NCBI GenBank assembly: GCA_017462345.1 | Contig: JAFTRI010000037.1 | Location: 62,001-126,000 of the forward strand | Origin: Muribaculaceae bacterium | Lineage (GTDB): Bacteria > Bacteroidota > Bacteroidia > Bacteroidales > Muribaculaceae | Length of the DNA stretch: 64,000 bases | Direction: 5' to 3' | In this document: positions 15,799-24,721 of the stretch, in pieces | Numbering within the stretch: the stretch's first letter is position 1 | How the letters are laid out: every line of letters begins with the position of its first letter | Notes under the pieces: generated by a model | Told to the model about the DNA's origin: nothing | The model's database searches: none | What the model saw: the letters and a program-made list of their open reading frames with translations, nothing else | Program-made: the position numbers and the translations under genes

Positions 15799-18192
15799 TC
15801 AGTTGAAGAGCTTGATCCCGACGAAGAATGTACGGGGAGAAGTAGGTCCATAAAAATACCCCGAATCACGATAAGCACCCCTGTCAAGGTCTTTCTGGAA
15901 CTCGTTAAAGATATTCTGCACACCGGCATTCAACTGCACCCTGAGACGCTCCTTCAACGGTATTGTATAGTTGACCTTGGCATTAAAGTCGAAAAACGCA
16001 GGCGTACGCTCCATTACATCCCGGGCTATATAGCCGTAAGGATAATCAGACGGGATTTCAGAGAAATCAGGAGCATAATGCGGAACATACATCCTACCGG
16101 TATATATTCCCGACAACGACCATTCGAAATTCTTGAACGGAGAGCCAGTCAAAGTAAAATAGCCGTAGTAATCAGGAGTACGCCACATGTTCTTGGTGGG
16201 AGCAACCCCCTCGGCCTCACTCCAATATTCATACTGCTTGTAACGGCTACGCTGACCGGTGAATCCAAGCTGGACAGAGAAGTCCTTGCCATGAGCCATC
16301 TTGAAATCGAAATTAGCGCCATAAACACGCGCTCCACTTCCGTTACGGCGCACCTGGATGGAGTTACCCTGGTCATCATTGCCCACCATGTCAAGCACAA
16401 ACACATCGCGGAGGTCAGTATAGAATCCTTCGAGCAATAAATTTGCCTGCCAGTGCCCGAGATTGAACACCCAGTCGACAGAGCCGCTGAAGCTGTTGGA
16501 TTTTTCGGGCTTTAACCCGTCGGCAAGCCTGATAAGGACACCTTCACCTCCGACCGCCGTAATGTGCAGATCCTCATCATAGGCTTGTGGAGCCCGGAAG
16601 CCGGTCGACCATGTGGCACGTGCCTGGAACTTGTCGGTGGGCTTGTACATGAGATTGACACGCGGGCTGAAAATAGGGTCCTCAATGAGATTGTGGTTAT
16701 CCATGCGGACGCCGGCAAGCAACGTGAACAGACGCATACGCCACTCATTCTGCAGGAATGTCCCGAAAATACGGACATTCTGCCTCATGTCACGTCTATA
16801 CCCAATCATCACATCATGCATGGAATTGTCCTGATACTCAACTCCCGCCGTAAAAGTCGCGGGAGAAACCAGCATTCTATCGAAATTACCCACATACATG
16901 CCACCCGCAACCCAAGTGAGGTCATCGGTCTTGCCATAAGCATCGGGATTCTGCTGTGCACCATAATAACTGTTGCGATCTATGTGCTGCAAGGAGGTAT
17001 ACACCGACACTTTGTGCTTATAGCCGTCAAGGAACTGGTCATAACTCAGTCCTCCACTGTTGATAATATGCTTGGTCTGCTCGGTAATGTCACTTTGGAA
17101 GGGCTCCATGTCAAACTTGTTTCCACCACGTCGAAACTCGTTGGTGGTGTGATACTCAATATTCAGTTTGCCATAATGGGACGGTTTATAAAACGCATTG
17201 ATACCAAATGTATTGGCATTCAGTTCACCAACTTCCGAGAACCCATCGCCATCACGGTCGTAATGGTTGCGATTACGGTAACTTTCATAGAATGCAATCC
17301 CATAGGCATTATTGTCGGAAACAAGAGAGGCGTTCCCGTTGAACACCTGTTCCCATGCATCACCATCCATGCACGACATAGTTGTCCCGGCACTGAATGT
17401 ATTCTGAACCGGTTCCTTGGTGATGATGTTGATAGTTCCACCGACGGCATTGGCACCAAACAGAGCCGACCCGCCGCCACGGACAACCTCAATGCGGTCA
17501 ATCATGTTTACGGGAATCTGCTCCAGCCCATATACTCCGGCCAAAGAGCTGACAACAGGGCGGCTGTTAATCAATATCTGGGAATATGGACCTTCAAGCC
17601 CATTGATGCGTACCTGCGGGAATGCACAATTCTGGCAGTTGTTCTCGACACGCAATCCCGACTGGTAATTGAGCGACTTTGCAAGGTCGGTGGAATTGGT
17701 CTGTTCAAACAGCTTGGTATTCAACACATTCACCACAACCGGAGCTTCACAACGCCGTACAGCATTACGGCTTGCCGAGACAACCACTTCATCCACCATA
17801 AGTCCCTGTACCCTCAATTCCATATCAGCTTCCACCGACTTACGGTGCACTACAGTCACTTTCTGTTCCTTGGTTTCATACCCTATCAGTTGCACACGCA
17901 ACGTATAATCCCCTGCCGGGATACCGGACAGCACAAAATAGCCGTTATCATCGGATGCCGTTCCCTGTCCGGTCTCTACAACAAGTACCGAGGCATACGG
18001 CACAGCCTCCTTATTGTCACCGGAAGTAATGCGGCCATATATGGAAGCTGACCGCTTATTCACATCGGTGCCGGCATGAGGGTGCGAACCGGCATGACCA
18101 TGATTATGATGAGGGTCACTACACTCATCGGCAATTACCGCTACCGGTGCACTCATAACCATGAATGCAAGCAGCATAAAAATTCTGTTCAT
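15799..18192 (-). CDS. TonB-dependent receptor, probable metal uptake
   Basis: A 797-aa outer-membrane receptor. After the signal peptide comes a His-rich stretch (CSDPHHNHGHAGSHPHAG, just after cleavage), then a carboxypeptidase-D-like regulatory domain (ASIYGRITSGDNKEAVPYASV), the plug (VNVLNTKLFEQTNSTDLAKSL to GGTINIITKEP) and a barrel. The His cluster suggests capture of zinc or another transition metal, as does the His-rich small protein encoded just upstream. I start at 18192 (MNRIFMLLAFMVMS), which gives a normal signal peptide; a 54-residue N-terminal extension to 18354 would run back toward the upstream gene and carry no sensible signal. The substrate is inferred, not proven. Confidence 0.85.
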   Translation of the reverse strand: MNRIFMLLAFMVMSAPVAVIADECSDPHHNHGHAGSHPHAGTDVNKRSASIYGRITSGDNKEAVPYASVLVVETGQGTASDDNGYFVLSGIPAGDYTLRVQLIGYETKEQKVTVVHRKSVEADMELRVQGLMVDEVVVSASRNAVRRCEAPVVVNVLNTKLFEQTNSTDLAKSLNYQSGLRVENNCQNCAFPQVRINGLEGPYSQILINSRPVVSSLAGVYGLEQIPVNMIDRIEVVRGGGSALFGANAVGGTINIITKEPVQNTFSAGTTMSCMDGDAWEQVFNGNASLVSDNNAYGIAFYESYRNRNHYDRDGDGFSEVGELNANTFGINAFYKPSHYGKLNIEYHTTNEFRRGGNKFDMEPFQSDITEQTKHIINSGGLSYDQFLDGYKHKVSVYTSLQHIDRNSYYGAQQNPDAYGKTDDLTWVAGGMYVGNFDRMLVSPATFTAGVEYQDNSMHDVMIGYRRDMRQNVRIFGTFLQNEWRMRLFTLLAGVRMDNHNLIEDPIFSPRVNLMYKPTDKFQARATWSTGFRAPQAYDEDLHITAVGGEGVLIRLADGLKPEKSNSFSGSVDWVFNLGHWQANLLLEGFYTDLRDVFVLDMVGNDDQGNSIQVRRNGSGARVYGANFDFKMAHGKDFSVQLGFTGQRSRYKQYEYWSEAEGVAPTKNMWRTPDYYGYFTLTGSPFKNFEWSLSGIYTGRMYVPHYAPDFSEIPSDYPYGYIARDVMERTPAFFDFNAKVNYTIPLKERLRVQLNAGVQNIFNEFQKDLDRGAYRDSGYFYGPTSPRTFFVGIKLFN

Positions 18193-18278
18193 ATACTTTT
18201 TAAAGTTGATTGAAAAATAAATACGCACAAAGACTACATGCCTCACAAGCAGGCATATAATCAAAAAAAACAATTCAA

Positions 18279-18617
18279 TCAACAACAAGGCGGAGCACGG
18301 AGATTTATTCCGGTGACGCACGCCAATACACGATGATAGGTGTCTCTTGAGCACCGCAGTTCCAACAATTCATGCCATTCGACAACGACAGGTGTCGACA
18401 AGTCGGCCTCCATGCCCTGAAAATTAGCGGCATGATTAAATGCGACTACCTGAGAATCACTATGATTGTGGGTGTTTTTCGCAAATGGATGAGAATGCAC
18501 AATCAATGCCCCGTTTACGACATGGGTGTGCGCGAACAACGATATCCCGGCATGGTAAGACAGGAACATTACCAAGAGGACAACAGGCAGATATATGCGT
18601 CGTTCTAATCTTCTCAT
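18279..18617 (-). CDS. small His-rich membrane-anchored or secreted protein
   Basis: A 112-aa protein with one N-terminal hydrophobic segment (about residues 8-28) after a strongly basic start, so it is exported or anchored. The next part carries repeated His pairs: HTH (30-32), HSH (41-43), HNH (50-52) and His62, and the chain ends in CC. This spacing resembles metal-binding or metal-handing proteins. It lies 86 nt upstream of the His-rich TonB receptor on the same strand, so a joint role in metal uptake is inferred. The family is not known to me by name. Confidence 0.7.
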   Translation of the reverse strand: MRRLERRIYLPVVLLVMFLSYHAGISLFAHTHVVNGALIVHSHPFAKNTHNHSDSQVVAFNHAANFQGMEADLSTPVVVEWHELLELRCSRDTYHRVLACVTGINLRAPPCC

Positions 18618-18644
18618 TTATAGCATTTCGAGCCAATAAGGACG

Positions 18645-18652
18645 CAAAGATA
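18645..18652 (-). promoter_or_regulatory. -10-like box of the His-rich protein gene
   Basis: CAAAGATA on the plus strand reads TATCTTTG on the minus strand, 28 nt before the start codon at 18617. No good -33 element or Fur/Zur-type palindrome is visible. Confidence 0.45.
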
Positions 18653-18684
18653 ACATTTTTTCGGCAGATTTTAGACTTTTACTC

Positions 18685-18715
18685 TTGACAACGGCTTCGT
18701 TATGTATTAATTTTG
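18685..18715 (+). promoter_or_regulatory. promoter of the ftsX operon
   Basis: TTG (18685-18687), 20 bp, TAATTTTG (18708-18715), 54 nt before the ftsX ATG. It probably drives ftsX, DUF3098, uppP, truB, queA and the DUF2148 gene, which follow without a terminator. Confidence 0.65.
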
Positions 18716-18769
18716 CAATTAATTAGGGTGATAACGGGCTAACCGGAATCCATCATCCATACAGAATAC

Positions 18770-19642
18770 ATGAAAAAAAGACAACGCTCCGGCATACCGG
18801 CATTCAATGCCCAGATAACCTCAACCATAAGCGTATCGCTTGTATTGCTGCTACTCGGGATAGTGGCATTTCTCGGTATCGCCACCCGCTCAGTAACCGA
18901 AAGCATCAAAGAGAACATGGGATTTGACGTCATACTGAAAGAGGGGACATCGGAACGTAACATCAACAAGCTGAAACAACGATGGACCAACGCCCATTAC
19001 ATTTCCAGCGTCAAATACCGCTCGGCAGATGACGCCCTGCGTGAATGGCAGGATGAGACCGGGGAAGATCTCATGGAACTGTTAGGGGTGAACCCGTTCA
19101 GTCCGGAATTTGACATACGCGTAAAGCCGGAATATGCCAATGTCGACAGCATCAATAAGCTGACAGCCCCATTAAAACGCCTGCAATCAGTGGCGGAAAT
19201 CACCGTACATGCCGATATGATAGAATCGATCAACGGGAATATCCGCAGTATTTCACTGATACTTATAATCGTAGCCGCAGCACTCATGCTCATCTCATTC
19301 GTGCTTATAAACAACACCATCAGGCTAACCGTATATTCCCGCCGATTCATAATCCACACGATGAAACTTGTAGGAGCCAAAGCCGGATTCATACGCAAGC
19401 CTTTTATTATCAGCAATATGTTCAACGGGATAATCGCATCGCTGATAGCAATGGCTCTTCTCTCCGGCATATTATACTATACCGGCACCATCGACCGGAT
19501 GATTGTATCGGCTATAAGCTACGAAATGATATTCTACGTATTTGCCGGAATACTTGCCACCGGCATCATGCTATGCTCGCTGGCAGCATTATTCGCCACC
19601 AACAAGTATCTACGCATCAGCTACGACGACATGTTCAAATAA
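18770..19642 (+). CDS. ftsX: cell-division permease-like protein FtsX
   Basis: A 290-aa inner-membrane protein. FtsX pairs with the ATPase FtsE and controls peptidoglycan hydrolases during division. One helix lies near residues 22-45. A periplasmic domain (about 46-165) follows, with the typical NINKLKQRW start and LGVNPFSPEFDIRVKPEY. Three C-terminal helices include the region RLTVYSRRFIIHTMKLVGAKAGFIRKPF between the first two. ftsE is not adjacent, which is usual for Bacteroidota. It begins a run of six same-strand genes. Confidence 0.93.
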   Translation: MKKRQRSGIPAFNAQITSTISVSLVLLLLGIVAFLGIATRSVTESIKENMGFDVILKEGTSERNINKLKQRWTNAHYISSVKYRSADDALREWQDETGEDLMELLGVNPFSPEFDIRVKPEYANVDSINKLTAPLKRLQSVAEITVHADMIESINGNIRSISLILIIVAAALMLISFVLINNTIRLTVYSRRFIIHTMKLVGAKAGFIRKPFIISNMFNGIIASLIAMALLSGILYYTGTIDRMIVSAISYEMIFYVFAGILATGIMLCSLAALFATNKYLRISYDDMFK

Positions 19643-19680
19643 CAACCAGACTAAACAAGATAAGACAACAAGCGCGACAA

Positions 19681-19962
19681 ATGGAACAGAAAAACTCCAC
19701 AACACAATTATCCAACCAGTCCGAAAATACAGAGTCATACGTGAGGCTGCCATTGGTAAAAACCAATTTTATCCTCATGTCAATAGCGGGAGCAATGATA
19801 ATAGCCGGCTTCCTGCTGATGTTAGGAGGCAGCTCCACTGCCGAAGAGTTCAACCCTGACATATTCAGTACCCGACGTATTGTAGTCGGGCCAACAATCG
19901 CTTTTTTAGGATTCCTGTTCATGGGATTCGGAATCATCTACCGTCCACGCAGAAAGGAATAG
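19681..19962 (+). CDS. DUF3098 family small membrane protein
   Basis: A 93-aa protein with two hydrophobic helices (about residues 28-49 and 66-86) joined by a loop with [11 protein letters not shown], the mark of the Bacteroidota DUF3098 family. Function is unknown; its fixed place between ftsX and uppP in this phylum suggests a role in the envelope or division (inference). The start at 19681 is preferred over an upstream in-frame ATG at 19573, which lies inside ftsX and would add a residue stretch without hydrophobic character. Confidence 0.85.
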   Translation: MEQKNSTTQLSNQSENTESYVRLPLVKTNFILMSIAGAMIIAGFLLMLGGSSTAEEFNPDIFSTRRIVVGPTIAFLGFLFMGFGIIYRPRRKE

Positions 19963-19966
19963 CACA

Positions 19967-20809
19967 ATGGATATTTTTCAATCTATAATCATCGCAATCG
20001 TGGAAGGGCTGACCGAATTCCTTCCTGTATCATCAACCGGACACATGATAATCGCCGAGAAACTACTCGGAGTCACTTCAGACGAGTTCACCAAGGCCTT
20101 TACTGTAATAATCCAGTTCGGGGCAATACTATCGGTAATCTGGCTCTACTGGAAACGCTTTTTCAGGCTCAAAAGCGTTCCGGAAGGAGTTACCGGCATC
20201 AAGGCGTTCCTCACACGGTATGACTTCTACCTGAAGCTGTTCATCGCTTTCATTCCGGCAGCCATATTCGGGTTTCTGTTCAGCGACCTTATCGACAGCA
20301 TGTTAGAAAGCGTGACAGTTGTTGCCGTGATGTTGGTTATCGGAGGGATTCTGATGCTTTACGTAGACAAATGGTTCAACAAGACCGACGGAGAGACAGT
20401 AATGAGCGAAAAGAGCGCCTTCAAGATAGGATTATACCAATGTATCGCAATGATTCCCGGGGTGTCACGCTCAATGGCGACAATTGTGGGAGGGATGCAG
20501 CAAGGCTTCTCCCGTAAACAGGCAGCAGAATTCTCATTTTTCCTCGCAGTGCCGACCATGTTTGCCGCAACAGCCTATAAGCTGCTTAAACTCATAATCG
20601 AGCCGGAGACCCGCACATTGCTGCTCGACAACCTTACAGTCCTCATCATAGGCAATGCCGTGGCATTTTTCGTTGCCATCCTTGCTATCAAGTTTTTTAT
20701 AGACTTTCTCACCAAACACGGGTTCAAAGCATTCGGCTATTACCGCATAATAGTGGGAGCGGCAATCATCATCATGACACTGTGTGGCGTAGAGCTTCAA
20801 ATCTCATAG
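19967..20809 (+). CDS. uppP: undecaprenyl-diphosphatase
   Basis: A 280-aa integral membrane phosphatase (BacA family) that turns undecaprenyl diphosphate into the monophosphate lipid carrier used for cell wall and surface polysaccharides; it also lowers bacitracin sensitivity. Both conserved active-site regions are visible: [17 protein letters not shown] (residues about 13-29) and [14 protein letters not shown] (about 163-176). It starts 4 nt after the DUF3098 gene and is followed 13 nt later by truB. Confidence 0.96.
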   Translation: MDIFQSIIIAIVEGLTEFLPVSSTGHMIIAEKLLGVTSDEFTKAFTVIIQFGAILSVIWLYWKRFFRLKSVPEGVTGIKAFLTRYDFYLKLFIAFIPAAIFGFLFSDLIDSMLESVTVVAVMLVIGGILMLYVDKWFNKTDGETVMSEKSAFKIGLYQCIAMIPGVSRSMATIVGGMQQGFSRKQAAEFSFFLAVPTMFAATAYKLLKLIIEPETRTLLLDNLTVLIIGNAVAFFVAILAIKFFIDFLTKHGFKAFGYYRIIVGAAIIIMTLCGVELQIS

Positions 20810-20822
20810 ACACGACAAGCCA

Positions 20823-21548
20823 ATGTTCAACCCGATAGAAGGAGAGATACTATATATCGACAAACCGCTGCACTGGACATCATTCGATGCCGTGAAACGT
20901 GTACGAGGCACTTTACTGAGACGAACCGGACGCAGGAAGCTTAAAGTGGGACATGCCGGCACACTTGATCCTCTTGCAACCGGCGTGATGATCGTGTGCA
21001 CCGGACGAGCCACAAAGCGTATCGACGAGTTACAGGCTCATGTCAAGGAATATGTGGCGACAATCGCCCTCGGTGCAACCACCCCATCATACGACCTTGA
21101 AACCGAAATCGACTCCACTTACCCGACCGCCCACATCACACGCAGTGCGGTAGAAACGGCACTCAAGAGATTCACAGGGGTAATAGAACAGATTCCGCCG
21201 GCATTCTCAGCGTGCAAAATAGACGGCAAACGTGCCTATAAAATGGCGCGTAAAGGACATGAAGTAGAACTCAAGCCCAAAGTACTTGTAATAGATGAAA
21301 TCGAGCTGCTCGAATATGCCCAGGAAAGCATAACTATAAGAGTCGTATGCAGCAAAGGGACTTATATCAGAGCATTAGCCCGCGACATAGGCCATGCGCT
21401 CGATTCAGGAGGGCATCTGACTGCCCTTAGGCGAACCCGTGTAGGGGAGGTGGACGTGAGCCAGTGCATGACAATAGAGCAGGCCGTACACATGCTTGAA
21501 AACGCCGAAATCACAATGCCCGATGAGGGAACAACCGAACAACAATAA
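20823..21548 (+). CDS. truB: tRNA pseudouridine-55 synthase
   Basis: A 241-aa enzyme that makes pseudouridine 55 in the T-loop of tRNAs. The catalytic aspartate lies in GHAGTLDPLATGVMIV (about residues 47-62), and the family's SKGTYIRALARDIG block is near residues 178-191. The N-terminal domain is complete; the C-terminal part is short, as usual in Bacteroidota. It sits 13 nt after uppP and 21 nt before queA, both in the same direction. Confidence 0.96.
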   Translation: MFNPIEGEILYIDKPLHWTSFDAVKRVRGTLLRRTGRRKLKVGHAGTLDPLATGVMIVCTGRATKRIDELQAHVKEYVATIALGATTPSYDLETEIDSTYPTAHITRSAVETALKRFTGVIEQIPPAFSACKIDGKRAYKMARKGHEVELKPKVLVIDEIELLEYAQESITIRVVCSKGTYIRALARDIGHALDSGGHLTALRRTRVGEVDVSQCMTIEQAVHMLENAEITMPDEGTTEQQ

Positions 21549-21569
21549 ATATACAAACGATATAGAATC

Positions 21570-22619
21570 ATGAAGCTATCTCAATTCAAATTCAAGCTCC
21601 CCGAAGAACTTATAGCCCAGGAGCCGGCAGCGCAACGTGACGAGTCGCGCCTGATGGTTGTAAACCGTCAAACAGGGGAAATCGAGCACCGAATCTTCAA
21701 GGATGTCATCGGTTACTTTGATGAAGGCGACATCTTCCTGTTCAATGACACGCTGGTATTTCCCGCCCGTCTATACGGCAACAAGGAGAAAACCGGAGCC
21801 CGTATCGAGGTATTCCTGTTGCGAGAGCTCAACTATGAGCACAAGCTGTGGGATGTCCTGGTAGAACCCGCCAGAAAGATACGTATCGGCAACAAGCTAT
21901 ACTTCGGCGATGATGAATCAATGGTTGCTGAAGTCATAGACAACACCACATCACGCGGACGCACACTACGGTTCCTGTACGACGGCAGCCATGAGGAGTT
22001 CAAAGCGGCACTGTTCCGTTTAGGACAGACACCGCTTCCCGACTATATCAAGCGTGAACCGGTAGAGGAAGATGCCGACCGTTACCAATGCATATTCGCC
22101 CGCAACGAGGGTGCGGTTGTCGCTCCTGCCGCCGGTCTCCACTTCAGCCGTGAGCTACTCAAGCGCATGGAAATAAAGGGTATTGAACAAGGTTTCATAA
22201 CCGTACACAGCGGTCTCGGGAATTTCCGTGAGATAGATGTAGAGGATCTCACCAAGCACCGCATGGATTCAGAGCAGATGGAGGTAACACAGGCACTCGT
22301 CGACCGGGTAAACGCAGTCAAGGACGCTGAAAAACGCGTATGCGCAGTAGGCACATCGGTATTGCGCGGCATCGCAAGTGCGGTAAGTATGGGCGGACAC
22401 ATGAAAACATATTCAGGCTGGACCAACAAGTTCATATTCCCGCCATACGATTTCACTGTAACCAATGCTCTTGTCAGCAATTTCCATACGCCCTATTCCA
22501 CCATGCTGATGATGGTTGCAGCATTCGGCGGATATGACCTGATAATGGATGCCTACCAGCAGGCTATCAAGGAGAAATACCGTTTCGGCGCATACGGAGA
22601 TGCAATGCTCGTAATTTAA
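21570..22619 (+). CDS. queA: S-adenosylmethionine:tRNA ribosyltransferase-isomerase
   Basis: A 349-aa enzyme of queuosine synthesis that moves the ribosyl part of SAM onto 7-aminomethyl-7-deazaguanine at tRNA position 34 to form epoxyqueuosine. Recognised by [16 protein letters not shown], the [10 protein letters not shown] block, [12 protein letters not shown] and the final [10 protein letters not shown]. Full family length. It follows truB by 21 nt and precedes the DUF2148 gene by 18 nt in one operon. Confidence 0.96.
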   Translation: MKLSQFKFKLPEELIAQEPAAQRDESRLMVVNRQTGEIEHRIFKDVIGYFDEGDIFLFNDTLVFPARLYGNKEKTGARIEVFLLRELNYEHKLWDVLVEPARKIRIGNKLYFGDDESMVAEVIDNTTSRGRTLRFLYDGSHEEFKAALFRLGQTPLPDYIKREPVEEDADRYQCIFARNEGAVVAPAAGLHFSRELLKRMEIKGIEQGFITVHSGLGNFREIDVEDLTKHRMDSEQMEVTQALVDRVNAVKDAEKRVCAVGTSVLRGIASAVSMGGHMKTYSGWTNKFIFPPYDFTVTNALVSNFHTPYSTMLMMVAAFGGYDLIMDAYQQAIKEKYRFGAYGDAMLVI

Positions 22620-22637
22620 CACAGTACAGACAAGAAC

Positions 22638-23186
22638 ATGATACAAAATGAACGCGACAGCCGTCATGAGCATATCCTCATGGCGGCTCGTCAGATAATG
22701 ACAGCAGCCCGCACCGCCCCCAAAGGGAAAGGTATCGACATCATAGAAATTGCCCTGATTGAAGGCGACGAACTCAAAGTATTGTCATCCAAGATGATCG
22801 CAATGGTCGAGGAACACGGCATGAAATTCTTTCTGCGTGACGCCGACAATATATCCCACGCCGAATGCGTGATAATAATCGGTACACGCTGTCAGGTACA
22901 AGGTCTGAATTGCGGTCACTGTGGCTACAAGACGTGTTCAGCCAAGCCTGCCAATGTCCCTTGTGCCATAAACAGCGTAGATGTAGGCATCGCTATCGGC
23001 TCGGCATGTTCAATGGCAGCAGACCTGCGTCTCGACAGCAGGGTGATGTTCTCTGCCGGTCTTGCCGCCCAACGCCTCAACTGGCTTCCCGGTTGCCAAC
23101 AGGTTTTTGCCATCCCCTTATCGGCATCGTCAAAAAATCCGTTTTTCGACCGCAAGCCCAAAACGCAGGAAAACACGCCACAATAA
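22638..23186 (+). CDS. DUF2148 (ferredoxin-like) protein
   Basis: A 182-aa cytoplasmic protein of the DUF2148 family, probably an iron-sulfur protein of unknown function. Clustered cysteines occur in CQVQGLNCGHCGYKTC (residues about 83-98), then further single cysteines (VPCAINS, SACSMAADL). The hydrophobic glycine-rich DVGIAIGSACSMAADL segment is the family's hallmark. Last gene of the ftsX-queA run; a terminator lies about 85 nt downstream. Confidence 0.85.
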   Translation: MIQNERDSRHEHILMAARQIMTAARTAPKGKGIDIIEIALIEGDELKVLSSKMIAMVEEHGMKFFLRDADNISHAECVIIIGTRCQVQGLNCGHCGYKTCSAKPANVPCAINSVDVGIAIGSACSMAADLRLDSRVMFSAGLAAQRLNWLPGCQQVFAIPLSASSKNPFFDRKPKTQENTPQ

Positions 23187-23270
23187 CATAGTAACCGAGC
23201 AAGGTGAGCGAAGCATAAGGTAGCCAATACCACCCCGCAGTACATTCGTAAGATACTATTTTAGATGCAG

Positions 23271-23302
23271 AAGAGCCTGTCCCGAAAGCGGAACAGGCTC
23301 TT
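23271..23302. terminator. bidirectional terminator
   Basis: AAGAGCCTGT pairs with ACAGGCTCTT, extended inward by CCG/CGG past one mismatch, with an AAAG loop. TTCTTTATG follows. It separates the convergent DUF2148 and OmpA-like genes. Confidence 0.88.
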
Positions 23303-23327
23303 CTTTATGATTTCAACCGAACAGGGA

Positions 23328-24566
23328 TTATTCAGCCTCTTCAATTGTAACCGCACGACCGAGAGCCTGGTATTTTTCACCAAGGTCAACAAGGTTGTTG
23401 TGGTTAATGGTGGTCTCAAGCTGAGAAGCGGGAACACCACACTTGATGAGCTGCTTTTCAACACCTGCCGCACGGTTCTTACGGAGACGAGTGTTGATCT
23501 GATCGTTACCGGTGTAGTTATCAGCCCAACCGGTAAGGACGTACTTCTGATCGGGGTTATCTTTCATTACCTCAGCAACAGCAGTCAGCACGTTGATGTC
23601 CTTGCGAGTGAGCTTAGACACATTGATGGGATAGTATATTGTTGCAAGAGGAGCTTTTTCCTCGATGATTTCTTTTTCGACAGGGCGTTCAAGACAAGCC
23701 TTGAGTTGCTGTTCAAGTTCGGCAATCTTAGCGTCAGCAGCCTGAAGACGGGCGAGGATAGCATCACAATTTTCGGGCTCAGGACAAACCGGAACAATCG
23801 GAGCATTCCATTCACGCTTCTTGAACAGGTATGTTACACCAAGATAAGCCTGAAGGTCATAAGAAGTCTTGTTCCAACGGAGACCGTCTTCATCAACGTG
23901 GTTATCAATACCGCTGAAACGGAGATCCAATGAAAGCTGAACCTGCTTGCTGACATTGAAAGAGTTGATAAGACCGGCACGGAATGTCAACACGCGGTCA
24001 TTGATTTCTTCCCAGCCATCCTTGTCAAAAACATTGGCAGACACCTGCTCATATTTCTTGGCGAATGTCCAATAGTCACCGGCACCGGCGTAGAATATAC
24101 AGTTGTAAATGCGACCGGGCTTGTAGCCACACCACCAGTTAGTGAGGTTCAACATCACGTCGAACACAGGGCCAACATGGTTGAATTTCTGCTTATATTC
24201 ACCATCGATGGTATTCTCATCCCACTCGATACCGGGAGCACCGGTCGGATCAGAAACATTGGCAAGACCCTTAGTCTGAAGCCAGTTCACACCAAGACGG
24301 AGACCGATAATGGGAGAGAACCACTTTCCGACATATACCGATGCAGCGGGAGACCAACGGTCAAGGAAATCACGACCGCTATCGTTAGGCGACAAATAAA
24401 CACCGGCACCACCTTCAGCAGTTACAAACCAGTTGTCACTGAATTTATTAAACAGATAACCCTGGCTGGGATCCTCTACATACGTAATCTCCTTAGCGTC
24501 CTGAGCCATTACGCTCTGACCGATAAAAAGAGCACATACGAGAGCTAAGAATGTACTTTTTTTCAT
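23328..24566 (-). CDS. OmpA-family outer-membrane protein
   Basis: A 412-aa protein: signal peptide to Ala21, an N-terminal barrel (about residues 30-255), a hinge with Pro/Cys/Glu (VCPEPENCDAILARL), a short coiled coil (AADAKIAELEQQLKAC) and a C-terminal OmpA peptidoglycan-binding domain (about 305-405; YVLTGWADNYTGNDQINTRLRKNRAAGV). The Asp and Arg that hold diaminopimelate in the family are present (D of WADNYTG, R of LRKNRA). The strong start and abundance-type codon look suggest a major envelope protein (inference). Monocistronic between terminators. Confidence 0.92.
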   Translation of the reverse strand: MKKSTFLALVCALFIGQSVMAQDAKEITYVEDPSQGYLFNKFSDNWFVTAEGGAGVYLSPNDSGRDFLDRWSPAASVYVGKWFSPIIGLRLGVNWLQTKGLANVSDPTGAPGIEWDENTIDGEYKQKFNHVGPVFDVMLNLTNWWCGYKPGRIYNCIFYAGAGDYWTFAKKYEQVSANVFDKDGWEEINDRVLTFRAGLINSFNVSKQVQLSLDLRFSGIDNHVDEDGLRWNKTSYDLQAYLGVTYLFKKREWNAPIVPVCPEPENCDAILARLQAADAKIAELEQQLKACLERPVEKEIIEEKAPLATIYYPINVSKLTRKDINVLTAVAEVMKDNPDQKYVLTGWADNYTGNDQINTRLRKNRAAGVEKQLIKCGVPASQLETTINHNNLVDLGEKYQALGRAVTIEEAE

Positions 24567-24567
24567 A

Positions 24568-24592
24568 GATTTTATTGATTTTATTGATTTTA
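24568..24592 (-). repeat. 9-bp tandem repeat in the OmpA-like leader
   Basis: GATTTTATT occurs twice in a row and a third time in part (GATTTTA) just upstream of the start codon. It occupies the ribosome-binding region of the minus-strand gene, reading AATAAAATC in the message. Confidence 0.7.
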
Positions 24593-24721
24593 GTTAAATA
24601 ATTAATTATTTACAATTGCTATTCAGGGTACTAAGGTACAGTTTTTTTTTCTAATTGCATTAAATTTTGCAAATTTTCTTCATCAATGTACCAATATTTT
24701 AACAAGTTATCATATCCCGAC

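Noticed and set aside
16564..18051. 495-aa plus-strand open frame
   Set aside because: Lies wholly inside and antisense to the TonB receptor gene, which has clear domains; the frame has no signal, motif or start context.
18193..18354. N-terminal extension of the TonB receptor
   Set aside because: It would run back toward the upstream gene and spoil the signal peptide; ATG at 18192 is better.
23265..23933. 222-aa plus-strand open frame
   Set aside because: Antisense shadow of the OmpA-like gene; begins in the terminator.
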